The position numbers were made by a program, and so were the translations under genes. The notes beneath the pieces were generated by a model. That model made no database searches and was not told where the DNA came from. It worked only from the letters and a program-made list of their open reading frames with translations. A stretch of DNA of 64,000 nt. Source: Anaerolineae bacterium (lineage in GTDB: Bacteria > Chloroflexota > Anaerolineae > Aggregatilineales > Phototrophicaceae). How positions within the stretch are numbered: the stretch's first letter is position 1; the number at the start of each line of letters is the position of its first letter. The stretch spans positions 57,043-121,042 of the forward strand of contig JAJEAA010000004.1 of assembly GCA_022824365.1 (NCBI GenBank). Reading direction: 5' to 3'. Positions 18,489-26,142 of this stretch are shown here, piece by piece.

Positions 18489-19478
18489 TTATATCCGCGA
18501 GTGCAATAGCTGCGTGATATGGGCGATGCCGTCGCCCGCCTTCACACGCGGGATGCCGCGCAGCATGATAATCACGCCGTCCTGGTCAGCGTCGACCTGT
18601 GCCGATTCTACGCCGGTTTCGTCCACGATTTTACCAAGGCGCTGGCCTGTCTTGACATTCTCCAGCAATGCAACTTCGCGCTGGAAGAATCCGTCGACCG
18701 GCGCATGAATGACCGTATCAAGATTGCCATCACCGACAAGGTGATGCGTCAGGCGGCGCCGATTCAAATCGCCGTGAATCATGCCCAGGCGCTTCATCAC
18801 ATTCAAGACGCCATCGCGAAAGCAGGCGACCACATCAGGATCGCATCCGTTGCCACCGGGGGCTTCTGAGTACAGTGACGGTATACCCATAGATGTGGCT
18901 GCTGATATGCTGCGCCCGGCTGGAAGCGGCAGCGGATGCCCCCACATGACCGGCGCGCCAAAGGCCGCTGCCGCATCAAGTGAGGCTTGGCCAAGCTCGC
19001 CATCGTCATGCGCATAGCCGATGAGCGTTGGCAATTCATAGGCGATACCGCCCGTATGCAAATCGATGAGAAAGTCGGCGCGCGTCAGCAGTTTCTGGCA
19101 CAGCCAGCCGGCAATCTGTTGCGTGATCGTGCCATTGATATCGCCGGGAAAAACTCGCGCCAGGTTGAGACCATCGATAGGGCTGCTGCGTTGGGCGGCT
19201 TCGTATGCGGGCATGTTGCAGACCGGCGCCATGACCAGCCTACCGCGCAGATCCTGTGGTTTGGTCTCGCGGTAAACCTGCGGGATGGCGGCAATCCCCT
19301 CGTATTCATCACCGTGCACACCGGCTAAAACCAACAGCGTGGGCCCATCTTCGGCTCCGATTACGGTCAAAAGCGGCAGCCGCCAATTGCCCCCGTCGGG
19401 GCGCCTGCCGATATCTAACCAGGCCGACTGCTTTCCGGGGCGTAACAGGTTGCCGAGTTCAAAATCTCGAATGTGCAT
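18489..19478 (-). CDS. M14-type succinylglutamate desuccinylase/aspartoacylase family deacylase
   Basis: The 329-residue protein has the zinc-binding GVHGDEYEG (His and Glu) near residues 55-63 and the second zinc His in FLIDLHTGG near 138. A C-terminal beta-barrel lipoyl-like domain (HAPVDGFFQREVALLENVKTG) follows. Members hydrolyse N-acyl amino acids or related amides. ATG 19478 with GAGG upstream is preferred over an in-frame TTG at 19490 that would overlap the SDR stop. The substrate is unknown. Confidence 0.83.
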   Translation of the reverse strand: MHIRDFELGNLLRPGKQSAWLDIGRRPDGGNWRLPLLTVIGAEDGPTLLVLAGVHGDEYEGIAAIPQVYRETKPQDLRGRLVMAPVCNMPAYEAAQRSSPIDGLNLARVFPGDINGTITQQIAGWLCQKLLTRADFLIDLHTGGIAYELPTLIGYAHDDGELGQASLDAAAAFGAPVMWGHPLPLPAGRSISAATSMGIPSLYSEAPGGNGCDPDVVACFRDGVLNVMKRLGMIHGDLNRRRLTHHLVGDGNLDTVIHAPVDGFFQREVALLENVKTGQRLGKIVDETGVESAQVDADQDGVIIMLRGIPRVKAGDGIAHITQLLHSRI

Positions 19479-19486
19479 TGGCCGCC

Positions 19487-20272
19487 TCAATAGCTCAGGA
19501 ATCCGCCATCAACCAGCCAGGTGGCGCCAGTTACGAAGCTCGCTTGGTCACTCGCCAGGAAGGCCACGACAGCGCCGATTTCGCCGACGTCGCCACGACG
19601 CCCCAAGGGCGTATCTCGGAAATAACGTCCGGTCCCGCCTGATTTCGTGACTTCGTCGACAATGTCGGCGTTTGCTTCGGTCAAGATGTCACCGGGCGCA
19701 ACCTGATTGACGCGAATATTGTGGGGCGCCAGTTCAATGGCGGCTCCCTTGCATAAGCCGTCCAGCCCGGCTTTGGCGGCGCAGTATGGGGTGGCGTTCT
19801 CTTGCGCGGCATATTGCGCCACTGACGAGATCGTTATGATGCTGCCGCCATCGCCTTGCTTGACCATTTGAAAGGCGGCTTCCTGCGTACAGATGAAGGC
19901 GCCGCTGAGATTGACATCAATTATCTTGCGCCAGTGCTCATCGGTCTCATTGAGAAAGGGCCGCACCTCCAAAGTAGACCCTGTCAGCGCGGCGTTGTTG
20001 ACCATCACATCGAGACGCCCGAAGGCGCTTACTACCTGAGCGACCATTGCTTTGACCTGGACGCGCTCGGTGATATCGCAGCCGATTGCCAAAGCGCGGT
20101 GTCCGGCGCCTTGCAATTCCGCGACCTTGTCGTCAGCGATCTCGATATCCGCGGGAAGCTGTGCCAGCGCCACCATAGCGCCCTCGCGGACGCAGCTCTG
20201 CGCGATGCCCCAGCCGATGCCGGCGCCTCCGCCGGTGATTATGACCACTTTGTCTTGCAGTCGCCCGCCCAT
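19487..20272 (-). CDS. Short-chain dehydrogenase/reductase
   Basis: The 261-residue classical SDR has the NAD(P)-binding TGGGAGIGWGIA near residues 12-23, NNAA near 91, and catalytic Ser in ITISSV. The YxxxK is YCAAKAGLDGLCKG, and the tail is ATWLVDGGFLSY. ATG 20272 has AAGGA 9 nt upstream; the longer ORF to 20323 lacks support. Substrate is unknown. It lies between the PLP enzyme and the deacylase in the same operon. Confidence 0.87.
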   Translation of the reverse strand: MGGRLQDKVVIITGGGAGIGWGIAQSCVREGAMVALAQLPADIEIADDKVAELQGAGHRALAIGCDITERVQVKAMVAQVVSAFGRLDVMVNNAALTGSTLEVRPFLNETDEHWRKIIDVNLSGAFICTQEAAFQMVKQGDGGSIITISSVAQYAAQENATPYCAAKAGLDGLCKGAAIELAPHNIRVNQVAPGDILTEANADIVDEVTKSGGTGRYFRDTPLGRRGDVGEIGAVVAFLASDQASFVTGATWLVDGGFLSY

Positions 20273-20338
20273 CGCAGTATGTCCTTGACAATCTTCCGGT
20301 GTATTCTGATTTTTCGGCGGCATATCAGGCTGACGGAA

Positions 20339-21556
20339 TCAGCACGGTTTAATATGAAGTATCTCGCTGGCTTCTATCATAGGCAGCGGCTTGTCGTCGG
20401 TCATTTTTTGTACAGCTACGCTGTCCTTAAACCCTATGCCGGTCAGAATGCCGACGACCGTCTCATCTCCCTTGAGACGCCCGCTCCGCCGGTCCGCCTT
20501 GACCGCCGCCCAGACAACAGCTGCCGCCGGTTCAACAAATAGACCTTCGCGGCTGGCCAGTTCCGCTTGCGCCTGGTAGGTGACGTCGTCGGCAATCGAC
20601 AGCGCCCAGCCGTCCGACTCGCGCAAGTCATTTAATACCAACTCGCCATCGGGTGGAGATGTCAGAATAATGCCGGAAACGGCGCTGGTACAGTCGTCCA
20701 GTGGCTCAACGGGGCGGCCCGCCTGCCAGGCTTGAGTGACCGGGTCGCAACCCAGCGGCTGCACGGCGACCATGCGCGGAAGACGCGTGATGCGCCCAGC
20801 CCGGCGCCACTCCTTAAATCCCTTCCAAATGGAACTCAACAAGCCACCGCCGCCGACAGGCACGTAAACGACATCGGGCGCTTCGTCATGCAGCTGCTGG
20901 CTGACTTCACAAGCTATGGTTTTGGCGCCTTCCATTGCATGCGGGCTGTTGCTGCGCGCTGTAATCAGCATCAACCATTCGTTGGCGTCGCACAGGGCGG
21001 CTATATTGGCCCAAGTCGCTTGCTCGGCGACCGGATCATAGCCCAATCTTTTGACAGACATCACCCGCGGACCATAGGCAAGGATCTGAGCGATCTTAGC
21101 TCGAGGCGCCCGTTCCAGCGTGAAGAGATAACCGTCAACAGCCGCGCGCGCGCCATAGGCAGCCAAAGACGCGCCGGCATTGCCTGATGAGGTGGCCGCC
21201 CATGCCTGTCGCCCCAGCTGTCGCAAATATGTGATGCCAACCGATGCGATGCGGTCCTTGTAGGAGCCGGTCGGATTCAGTCCTTCGTTCTTGAAATAGA
21301 GTCGCGGAAGCCCGATGCCAGGTCCCAGTTGCGCCGAGGGCAAGAGTGGCGTATCGCCTTCTCCCAAGCTGACGATATGTTTCGCATCGGCCAATGGCAG
21401 GCGGGCGGCGTATCGCCAGATGCCGGGCAGTTGCGGCTGAAGCGAGAATCCGTCCGAATCGTATCGTAGATCCAGGACGCCTCCATCACACGGGCAGTTC
21501 GCCACGGTCAGGTCGCCACAGGTTCGTCCACAGGCCATGCATACCAAATGAAACAT
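20339..21556 (-). CDS. PLP-dependent threonine synthase-like beta-elimination/replacement enzyme
   Basis: The protein has about 405 residues. It begins with a zinc-ribbon-like stretch (CMACGRTCGDLTVANCPCDGG), as in many threonine synthases. LGEGDTPLLPS follows, then the PLP lysine in NPTGSYKDR and a phosphate loop VGGGGLLS. The start at 21556 is chosen for the AGGAAGG site; about 90 in-frame upstream codons show no similarity. Operon partners are catabolic, so a beta-lyase or ammonia-lyase role on an unusual amino acid is as likely as threonine synthesis. Confidence 0.8.
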   Translation of the reverse strand: MFHLVCMACGRTCGDLTVANCPCDGGVLDLRYDSDGFSLQPQLPGIWRYAARLPLADAKHIVSLGEGDTPLLPSAQLGPGIGLPRLYFKNEGLNPTGSYKDRIASVGITYLRQLGRQAWAATSSGNAGASLAAYGARAAVDGYLFTLERAPRAKIAQILAYGPRVMSVKRLGYDPVAEQATWANIAALCDANEWLMLITARSNSPHAMEGAKTIACEVSQQLHDEAPDVVYVPVGGGGLLSSIWKGFKEWRRAGRITRLPRMVAVQPLGCDPVTQAWQAGRPVEPLDDCTSAVSGIILTSPPDGELVLNDLRESDGWALSIADDVTYQAQAELASREGLFVEPAAAVVWAAVKADRRSGRLKGDETVVGILTGIGFKDSVAVQKMTDDKPLPMIEASEILHIKPC

Positions 21557-21945
21557 ACGCGCCAGCACCTTCCTGTTACATGCAATGCGCATTGTAAATC
21601 CCGAGAGCTCTATCCGCCAGCAAATACCGGCAGCCGGTAGAACTGGCAAGGAAAAGCCATTCGTCAGCCGCGGAAGAACTCCCCCATTCTGATTGAGCAG
21701 CGAGACGACAGTCCAGTCGTCCGGCTGGGGCGGCAGTTGCGCTGGCGCAAAGCGCTCAAGGCATCTTGAAATTAAAGTCAATCTGCAAAGGTGTATCTCG
21801 ATAAGCACATCGACTCTTGGAATGTTCAAGTAGTTAGAGATGCGATGTAGCAGTATGAAAGATTGAGTTTATCGACTCGACGCGGTTTGGAACAGTTACT
21901 TCAACTATAAATCCCCCCAGCGAATCTGTAGTGCTAGCGAGTAGT
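21557..21945. other. Intergenic region upstream of the catabolic operon
   Basis: This 389-nt gap contains the 12-bp palindrome at 21583-21594 and a copy of a 12-mer shared with 16895-16906. One open frame here continues the PLP enzyme ORF, but it has no recognisable similarity and no start signals. No other gene is supported. Confidence 0.5.
21583..21594. promoter_or_regulatory. Perfect 12-bp palindrome, candidate operator
   Basis: CAATGCGCATTG is a perfect inverted repeat located 27 nt upstream of the ATG of the first gene of the M81 operon, just before its ribosome-binding site. Position and symmetry fit a dimeric repressor site. No regulator gene is adjacent. Confidence 0.4.
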
Positions 21946-22506
21946 TCATACCTCCCCAAACCACTCACGCTCGATAATCACCCGCTCGACCACCACCTGC
22001 TCCGTCCGCACGCCCAGCGATAGCTCCTTCAACTTCCCGACCAATTCTTCGCCATCGATCAGCCGAATCTCCGGCGCGCGCTCATTGGCCGCTTTCAAGA
22101 CCGCCTCTTGCGTGAAGCGGCCCGTGGTGATCAGCAGACCCTTGTCCGCCCGGCCCACCATCACGCCGCGCCGGAAGTCCTCGACCTGCGCCGAGCTAAT
22201 GCGTCCGCCGCCGCGGATGCAGCGGAAGGACACGCGGAAGGACAAGAAACCGCCGCCGCCGAAGACGCCCATCCCTTCAATCGTATCGTTGGCGTGGCTG
22301 ACATCGATATCGCTGACGCCATCCTTGCCCAGCACGCGCAGGATCAAGCGCTCAAAAGCATCGGTCGGCATCTGTTCGAGGACATCCGTCAGTTCATCGC
22401 GCCAGCGCAGGATGCTTTCCAGCAATTCTTGCGCGTCGGCCGCCTGGACCTGCGGTTCCTGGTCTGCTTCGATAATTCCCATTTGCTGTCCATCTTGTTC
22501 GCTCAT
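21946..22506 (-). CDS. Mrr-fold protein with degenerate nuclease site
   Basis: The 186-residue protein aligns along the C-terminal nuclease domain of the Mrr protein at 8490-9368 (TDAFERLILRVLGKDG, FLSFRVSFRC, RADKGLLITTGRFTQEA, LIDGEELVGKLKELSLGV). At the catalytic positions DGGIDGKG has become DTIEGMG and QCKR has become RCIR, so the essential Lys is gone. The N-terminal winged helix is replaced by a short acidic region. GGAAGG precedes the ATG. It follows holA by 35 nt on the same strand. A binding or structural role is more likely than DNA cleavage. Confidence 0.75.
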   Translation of the reverse strand: MSEQDGQQMGIIEADQEPQVQAADAQELLESILRWRDELTDVLEQMPTDAFERLILRVLGKDGVSDIDVSHANDTIEGMGVFGGGGFLSFRVSFRCIRGGGRISSAQVEDFRRGVMVGRADKGLLITTGRFTQEAVLKAANERAPEIRLIDGEELVGKLKELSLGVRTEQVVVERVIIEREWFGEV

Positions 22507-22541
22507 AAGACCCTTCCTCTTCTCTCACAGAATTTGTCGCT

Positions 22542-23540
22542 TCATTCGCTCGCCAGGCTTGTCACCAGCAAGTCGAGCGCCAGACGGGGCTCAATCCGCC
22601 CGGTCTTGATATCCTGATCGTAGCGCTGCAGCCGCTTGAGTATCGCATCCAATTGCTCGGCTTGAAAGCGCCGCGCCTGCGCCGGTAGTTTGCGCGCGGC
22701 GAAGGGATGCGCTCCCACCGCTTTGGCAAGGACATCGGGATGAGCGCCGCCGCCCCGGTCCAGGTGATCGCGCGTCATGAGCAGGAGACGAAACTGCCGC
22801 GCGATCAGCATGAACAAGCCGAAGCCCGGGTCGCGCGGATTATCGCGCAGCGACTGCTGAATCAACTCCAGCGCCCGCTTGCCATTGCCGACCGCGAGCG
22901 CGTCTACCATCTCAAAGACATTCGCCTCGGGCACGTAGGGCGTCAAGACCGCGACATCTTCCTCGCTGATGGCTCGCTCGCCATCGACATAAGCAACCAG
23001 CTTGCAAAGCTCGTTATCGGCGCGCAGCAGATCGTCATTGACGACTTCCGCGATGGCATTGGCGCCGCGTGGCGTGATTTCGGCCTCATATTCAGCTTTT
23101 GCCCGCTGCTGTATCCAGCGCGTCAGATTCTGCGGCTTTTTGAATTCGCCGATGTAGCCGTTTGGCATCGTCCGCGCCGCTTTGAGAACGCGATTGCTAT
23201 TGGACAGCGTGGCGTCTTCCACCAGCGCGAGCCGGGCAAACTCGGGCAAGCGCGGCAATTCATCAATCAGCCGGTCAGTCGCCAGTTTACCCGCTTGGCC
23301 CGCCCCTTTGCGCGTGATGTGGCCGATCAGGCCGCGGACGATCACAAGGCGTTTATCCGCCAGAAATGGCAGAGACCTGGCCGCCGCCAACACCTCGGGC
23401 AGGGGCGTCGCAGCGCCATCGAATTCCGAGCGGTTGAGATCGCCATCCTCGCCCAGCGAGCGCCGCATCCGCGCCAGCGCTTCGTCACGCTTGATGAGAT
23501 CATCGCCGTGAAAGATGTAGAATTGCGGCGTCGCGCTCAT
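22542..23540 (-). CDS. holA: DNA polymerase III delta subunit (clamp loader)
   Basis: The 332-residue protein has HolA features: FYIFHGDDLIKRDEALARM near the N-terminus, LPFLADKRLVIVRG near residue 58, and LNRxxxELxKL-like DLLRADNELCKLVAYV near 175. The C-terminal helical domain (FGLFMLIARQFRLLLM) follows. Delta opens the beta sliding clamp within the clamp loader. It is preceded by a DUF6391 gene (6 nt gap) and followed by the Mrr-like gene, so all three are probably co-transcribed. Confidence 0.9.
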   Translation of the reverse strand: MSATPQFYIFHGDDLIKRDEALARMRRSLGEDGDLNRSEFDGAATPLPEVLAAARSLPFLADKRLVIVRGLIGHITRKGAGQAGKLATDRLIDELPRLPEFARLALVEDATLSNSNRVLKAARTMPNGYIGEFKKPQNLTRWIQQRAKAEYEAEITPRGANAIAEVVNDDLLRADNELCKLVAYVDGERAISEEDVAVLTPYVPEANVFEMVDALAVGNGKRALELIQQSLRDNPRDPGFGLFMLIARQFRLLLMTRDHLDRGGGAHPDVLAKAVGAHPFAARKLPAQARRFQAEQLDAILKRLQRYDQDIKTGRIEPRLALDLLVTSLASE

Positions 23541-23546
23541 GAGCCC

Positions 23547-24095
23547 TTAGGCCTGCGCGGTCACGATGCGATGCACGGTCAATTGCTGGCTGTTGAAGGG
23601 CAAGCCGACCGTCTCGCGCGTGACGCTGACCAGCTCCATTTCGCCGAGGTCGCCCTCGGTGGTGAAATGCCGCTGCAAGCTCAGACCCAGCGGCATCGAG
23701 AGCAAGATCGCCGCCATCATGAGAATCATCATGGTCGGAAAGCGTTCCCAGGCGCGGCGCCAGCGGCGTCCGGCAAAGCCGAAGAAAGCGACCGCCGTGA
23801 CCAAAAATCCGCTGGTCACCAGGTTCGTGCCGCAATTCGGATGCAGCGCCAATTGGCGTTCGCCCGCCTTCATCCGCGCCAAGGCCTCGCGAACGGCGCT
23901 CTCAACATCTTCCGTTGGCGCCTCGCCCAATAGGACAAATCCGGTTTCGCTGCTGCGCCCGGAGAGCTTGTAGCGCTGCCGATTCAGGATATGGATCGTG
24001 GCATGCTCCAGGCCATGGTTGCGCCTGACCTTGAGGATCACGGGCTGCCGCAGCAGCGGCGCGCAATAATCCGCCATCTGTTCTATGGGAGACAT
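23547..24095 (-). CDS. DUF6391-type membrane protein
   Basis: The 182-residue protein carries the sequence RRNHGLEHATIHILNR typical of DUF6391, then LHPNCGTNLVTSG. A hydrophobic region (SGFLVTAVAFFGFAG, MMILMMAAILLSMPLGL) and a C-terminal soluble part follow. The His and Cys positions could bind metal, but function is unknown. AAGGAAGGTG precedes the ATG. It starts the holA operon. Confidence 0.75.
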   Translation of the reverse strand: MSPIEQMADYCAPLLRQPVILKVRRNHGLEHATIHILNRQRYKLSGRSSETGFVLLGEAPTEDVESAVREALARMKAGERQLALHPNCGTNLVTSGFLVTAVAFFGFAGRRWRRAWERFPTMMILMMAAILLSMPLGLSLQRHFTTEGDLGEMELVSVTRETVGLPFNSQQLTVHRIVTAQA

Positions 24096-24224
24096 CGGCC
24101 ACCTTCCTTAATGTGAAAAGCGCCTCATAGCTTAGCACAAGGCGCCGCCCTTGCGAACAGTCTGCAGCGATTTTGAGGCTTGGCGAAAATCGTCGGATTC
24201 AGCTCTTTCATTTCAGAACGCATG

Positions 24225-24233
24225 TGCTATAAT
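24225..24233 (+). promoter_or_regulatory. Extended -10 promoter upstream of a small ORF
   Basis: TGCTATAAT lies 31 nt before the ATG at 24264, which itself has GGAG at 7-8 nt spacing. The hexamer 17 nt upstream (CTTTCA) is a weak -35. Confidence 0.5.
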
Positions 24234-24263
24234 ATCTCTAATCCCAATCAACGGAGTACTCCC

Positions 24264-24467
24264 ATGCCCAAAATCAGAAACTTCTCAGACCGTGAAAAAC
24301 GCCAAGCCATGGACCCGCTCCACATCCATCGCGACATCAACGCCGTCCACCTGCGTACAGGATCGCCGTACCCTTCGCCGCTGGCGCGAAAAGCCGCCCC
24401 GCCGATAAATCGCAACTTTGTCCGAAAAAGGGTTTCCCTTGTCCGACAAACGGACAATGTTGAATAA
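24264..24467 (+). CDS. Small basic protein of unknown function
   Basis: This 67-residue ORF is rich in Arg, Lys and His. It has its own extended -10 box and GGAG ribosome-binding site. No domain or membrane segment is recognised. Its last codons overlap direct copies of TTGTCCGA and a hairpin, so the 3' part may be regulatory rather than conserved protein. It could be a short gene or the remains of one. Confidence 0.4.
   Translation: MPKIRNFSDREKRQAMDPLHIHRDINAVHLRTGSPYPSPLARKAAPPINRNFVRKRVSLVRQTDNVE
24439..24457 (+). terminator. Hairpin at the end of the small ORF
   Basis: TTGTCCG and CGGACAA form a perfect 7-bp stem around ACAAA. A direct copy of TTGTCCGA lies 22 nt upstream (24417-24424). 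There is no T tract, so termination is uncertain; it might be a protein-binding site. Confidence 0.3.
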
Positions 24468-24496
24468 TTTCTAACCAATCAACAACAATATAATAA

Positions 24497-24607
24497 TCTC
24501 ACGCTTACTCCCGTCGCCTCCATTCAAGCGCTGACAAGCCGAACGCCGTCCGCAAAGACTCCTATAACGCCAATAACGACGAATGGGATGACAAAGAAAC
24601 AAGCTGA
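24497..24607 (+). pseudogene. Open frame without start, possible gene tail
   Basis: A 36-codon open stretch ending in TGA reads like a protein C-terminus (PNAVRKDSYNANNDEWDDKE). It lacks any start codon or ribosome-binding site. No family is recognised. It may be decayed coding sequence between the small ORF and the phosphatase gene. Confidence 0.2.
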
Positions 24608-24678
24608 AATTCAGCCGCCGAGTATACCGAGTTCATTTGAAGCGAGCGCCCTGGGCGATTCGTCGGCATGAGAGCCTG

Positions 24679-24687
24679 TGATATAAT
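24679..24687 (+). promoter_or_regulatory. Extended -10 promoter giving a leaderless phosphatase transcript
   Basis: TGATATAAT ends 6 nt before the ATG at 24694. Transcription would start at or within a base of the initiation codon. No Shine-Dalgarno is possible in that space. Confidence 0.6.
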
Positions 24688-24693
24688 GACGCC

Positions 24694-25266
24694 ATGAGCA
24701 AAAAATACAGACCACCAAATCCTAGGAAGAGGTTGTTCAAGTTTGTTGGAACCGGTCCTCGCTCCATTCGTTTGCGTATTGAAGATGATTTACACCGTCG
24801 TAGAAAAGGCGTGTCTCGCAGAAAGCTCAGCGAAATCAGTCCGCAATTGCATGTTGGCGGTCAACACCGCAAGAAGGGATACCAGCGCCTGCTGAAGCGT
24901 GGAATTACCGCTATTGTGAATATGCGCGAAGAAAAATACAGCGATGTAAGCAAAGGCATCGCTGGAGAACGTCACTTGCATTTGCCTACGATAGACCATA
25001 CACCACCCAGTATCGAGGACTTAATGCGTGGAGTAGCATTTATCACCGAAGAAATCGAAGTGCATGGCGGAAAAGTCTATATACATTGTAGGGCGGGATG
25101 CGGACGGGCCCCGTCAATGGCAGCTGCCTACTTGATTTCAACAGGGATGACCCGAAAGGAAGCATTGAAGTTCATCAAGAAGGTACGCCCATTTATTGAT
25201 CTGAACAACAATCAAATGCGCGTGCTGGCGGAATTTGAGGCGCATTGGCGCGATCACCGTGGCTAA
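24694..25266 (+). CDS. Dual-specificity/tyrosine protein phosphatase
   Basis: The 190-residue protein has a basic N-terminal extension (residues 1-50) and a cysteine phosphatase domain. The active-site loop is HCRAGCGRAPSMAAAYL (Cys-x5-Arg) near residue 132, and a candidate general acid is in LPTIDHTPPS. Such enzymes dephosphorylate proteins or phospho-sugars in the cytoplasm. The start codon is placed right after a -10 box, suggesting leaderless translation. It is followed 5 nt later by a ChbG-like gene. Confidence 0.85.
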   Translation: MSKKYRPPNPRKRLFKFVGTGPRSIRLRIEDDLHRRRKGVSRRKLSEISPQLHVGGQHRKKGYQRLLKRGITAIVNMREEKYSDVSKGIAGERHLHLPTIDHTPPSIEDLMRGVAFITEEIEVHGGKVYIHCRAGCGRAPSMAAAYLISTGMTRKEALKFIKKVRPFIDLNNNQMRVLAEFEAHWRDHRG

Positions 25267-25271
25267 ACGCC

Positions 25272-26054
25272 ATGCCCAAACTGATCATCACCGCCGACGA
25301 CTGCGGCTTAACCGAAGGCATCAACCAGACCGTATACGACCTGCATCAGCGAGGTTACATCACCGCCGCCAGCGTCATGACCAACTTCCCCGCGCATGCG
25401 TCCGCGCTCAAGCGTTTCCGCGCTTGCCCGGATCTTGACCTCGGCATCCATCTCTCATTGACCGACGGCCATCCAGTGACCGCCTTTGACGCCCACCACC
25501 CGCATCTGCTGAATGAAGACTTCAGCTTTCGCAGCAACCTCAGCTTGTACATTCGCTCCCATTTCTTCAGCGCTGGCGCGGTCGACTGGATTCGAAACGA
25601 ACTTGACGCGCAGTTGCGCCGCTTCGGCGACCTAGACATTCAGCCCGACCACATTTCCACCCATCATCACTTCCACGCCATTCCGCTGCTGCGCCGCATC
25701 GTGCACGAACTGGCTCATCGGTACGCCGTGAAATGGGTGCGCAGTCACGACTTCCGCGCCACATTTTCGTCGCATAATCCCTTTCGCCGCGCTCAAAGGC
25801 AGACCAAGCAATATGCTTTCTTTATGCCCGATTATGCGAGCGCGATCCAAGCCAATATGTCGCTTTCGATCGACGACTACTGCGCGCGCATAGCCCGCCT
25901 GACCGGCACGGTGGAAATAATCGTCCATCCGTCGCCAGCGCGCGACCCGGACTTCCCGTCCGACATGCACTATGGGACCCGCCAACGCTACGCCGAGACG
26001 CAGTACCTCATCCGCGCCATCGACCGCCTGCGCGAACTCGGCATCACCACTTGA
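25272..26054 (+). CDS. YdjC/ChbG-family carbohydrate deacetylase
   Basis: The 260-residue protein begins MPKLIITADDCGLTEGINQ, the metal-binding YdjC/ChbG signature. DLGIHLSLTDG and DHISTHHHFHAIP follow, with a C-terminal EIIVHPS. Family members remove acetyl groups from chito-oligosaccharides or related sugars using a divalent metal. The start at 25272 is preferred over 25245 because the conserved N-terminus begins there. No sugar uptake genes are adjacent. Confidence 0.87.
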   Translation: MPKLIITADDCGLTEGINQTVYDLHQRGYITAASVMTNFPAHASALKRFRACPDLDLGIHLSLTDGHPVTAFDAHHPHLLNEDFSFRSNLSLYIRSHFFSAGAVDWIRNELDAQLRRFGDLDIQPDHISTHHHFHAIPLLRRIVHELAHRYAVKWVRSHDFRATFSSHNPFRRAQRQTKQYAFFMPDYASAIQANMSLSIDDYCARIARLTGTVEIIVHPSPARDPDFPSDMHYGTRQRYAETQYLIRAIDRLRELGITT

Positions 26055-26142
26055 GCGCAGCAATGCCATAGCCTACAATGGCAGACGCTCCCGACCGGGC
26101 GCGACTGATACGGTCGCGAATTGCCAACGAGCTTGTAGTTTG

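Noticed and set aside
21557..21829. N-terminal extension of the PLP enzyme
   Set aside because: No similarity; a strong AGGAAGG site and the zinc-ribbon start point to 21556.
22707..23933. 408-codon plus-strand ORF opposite holA and DUF6391
   Set aside because: It spans two real minus-strand genes; a by-product of GC-rich codon usage.
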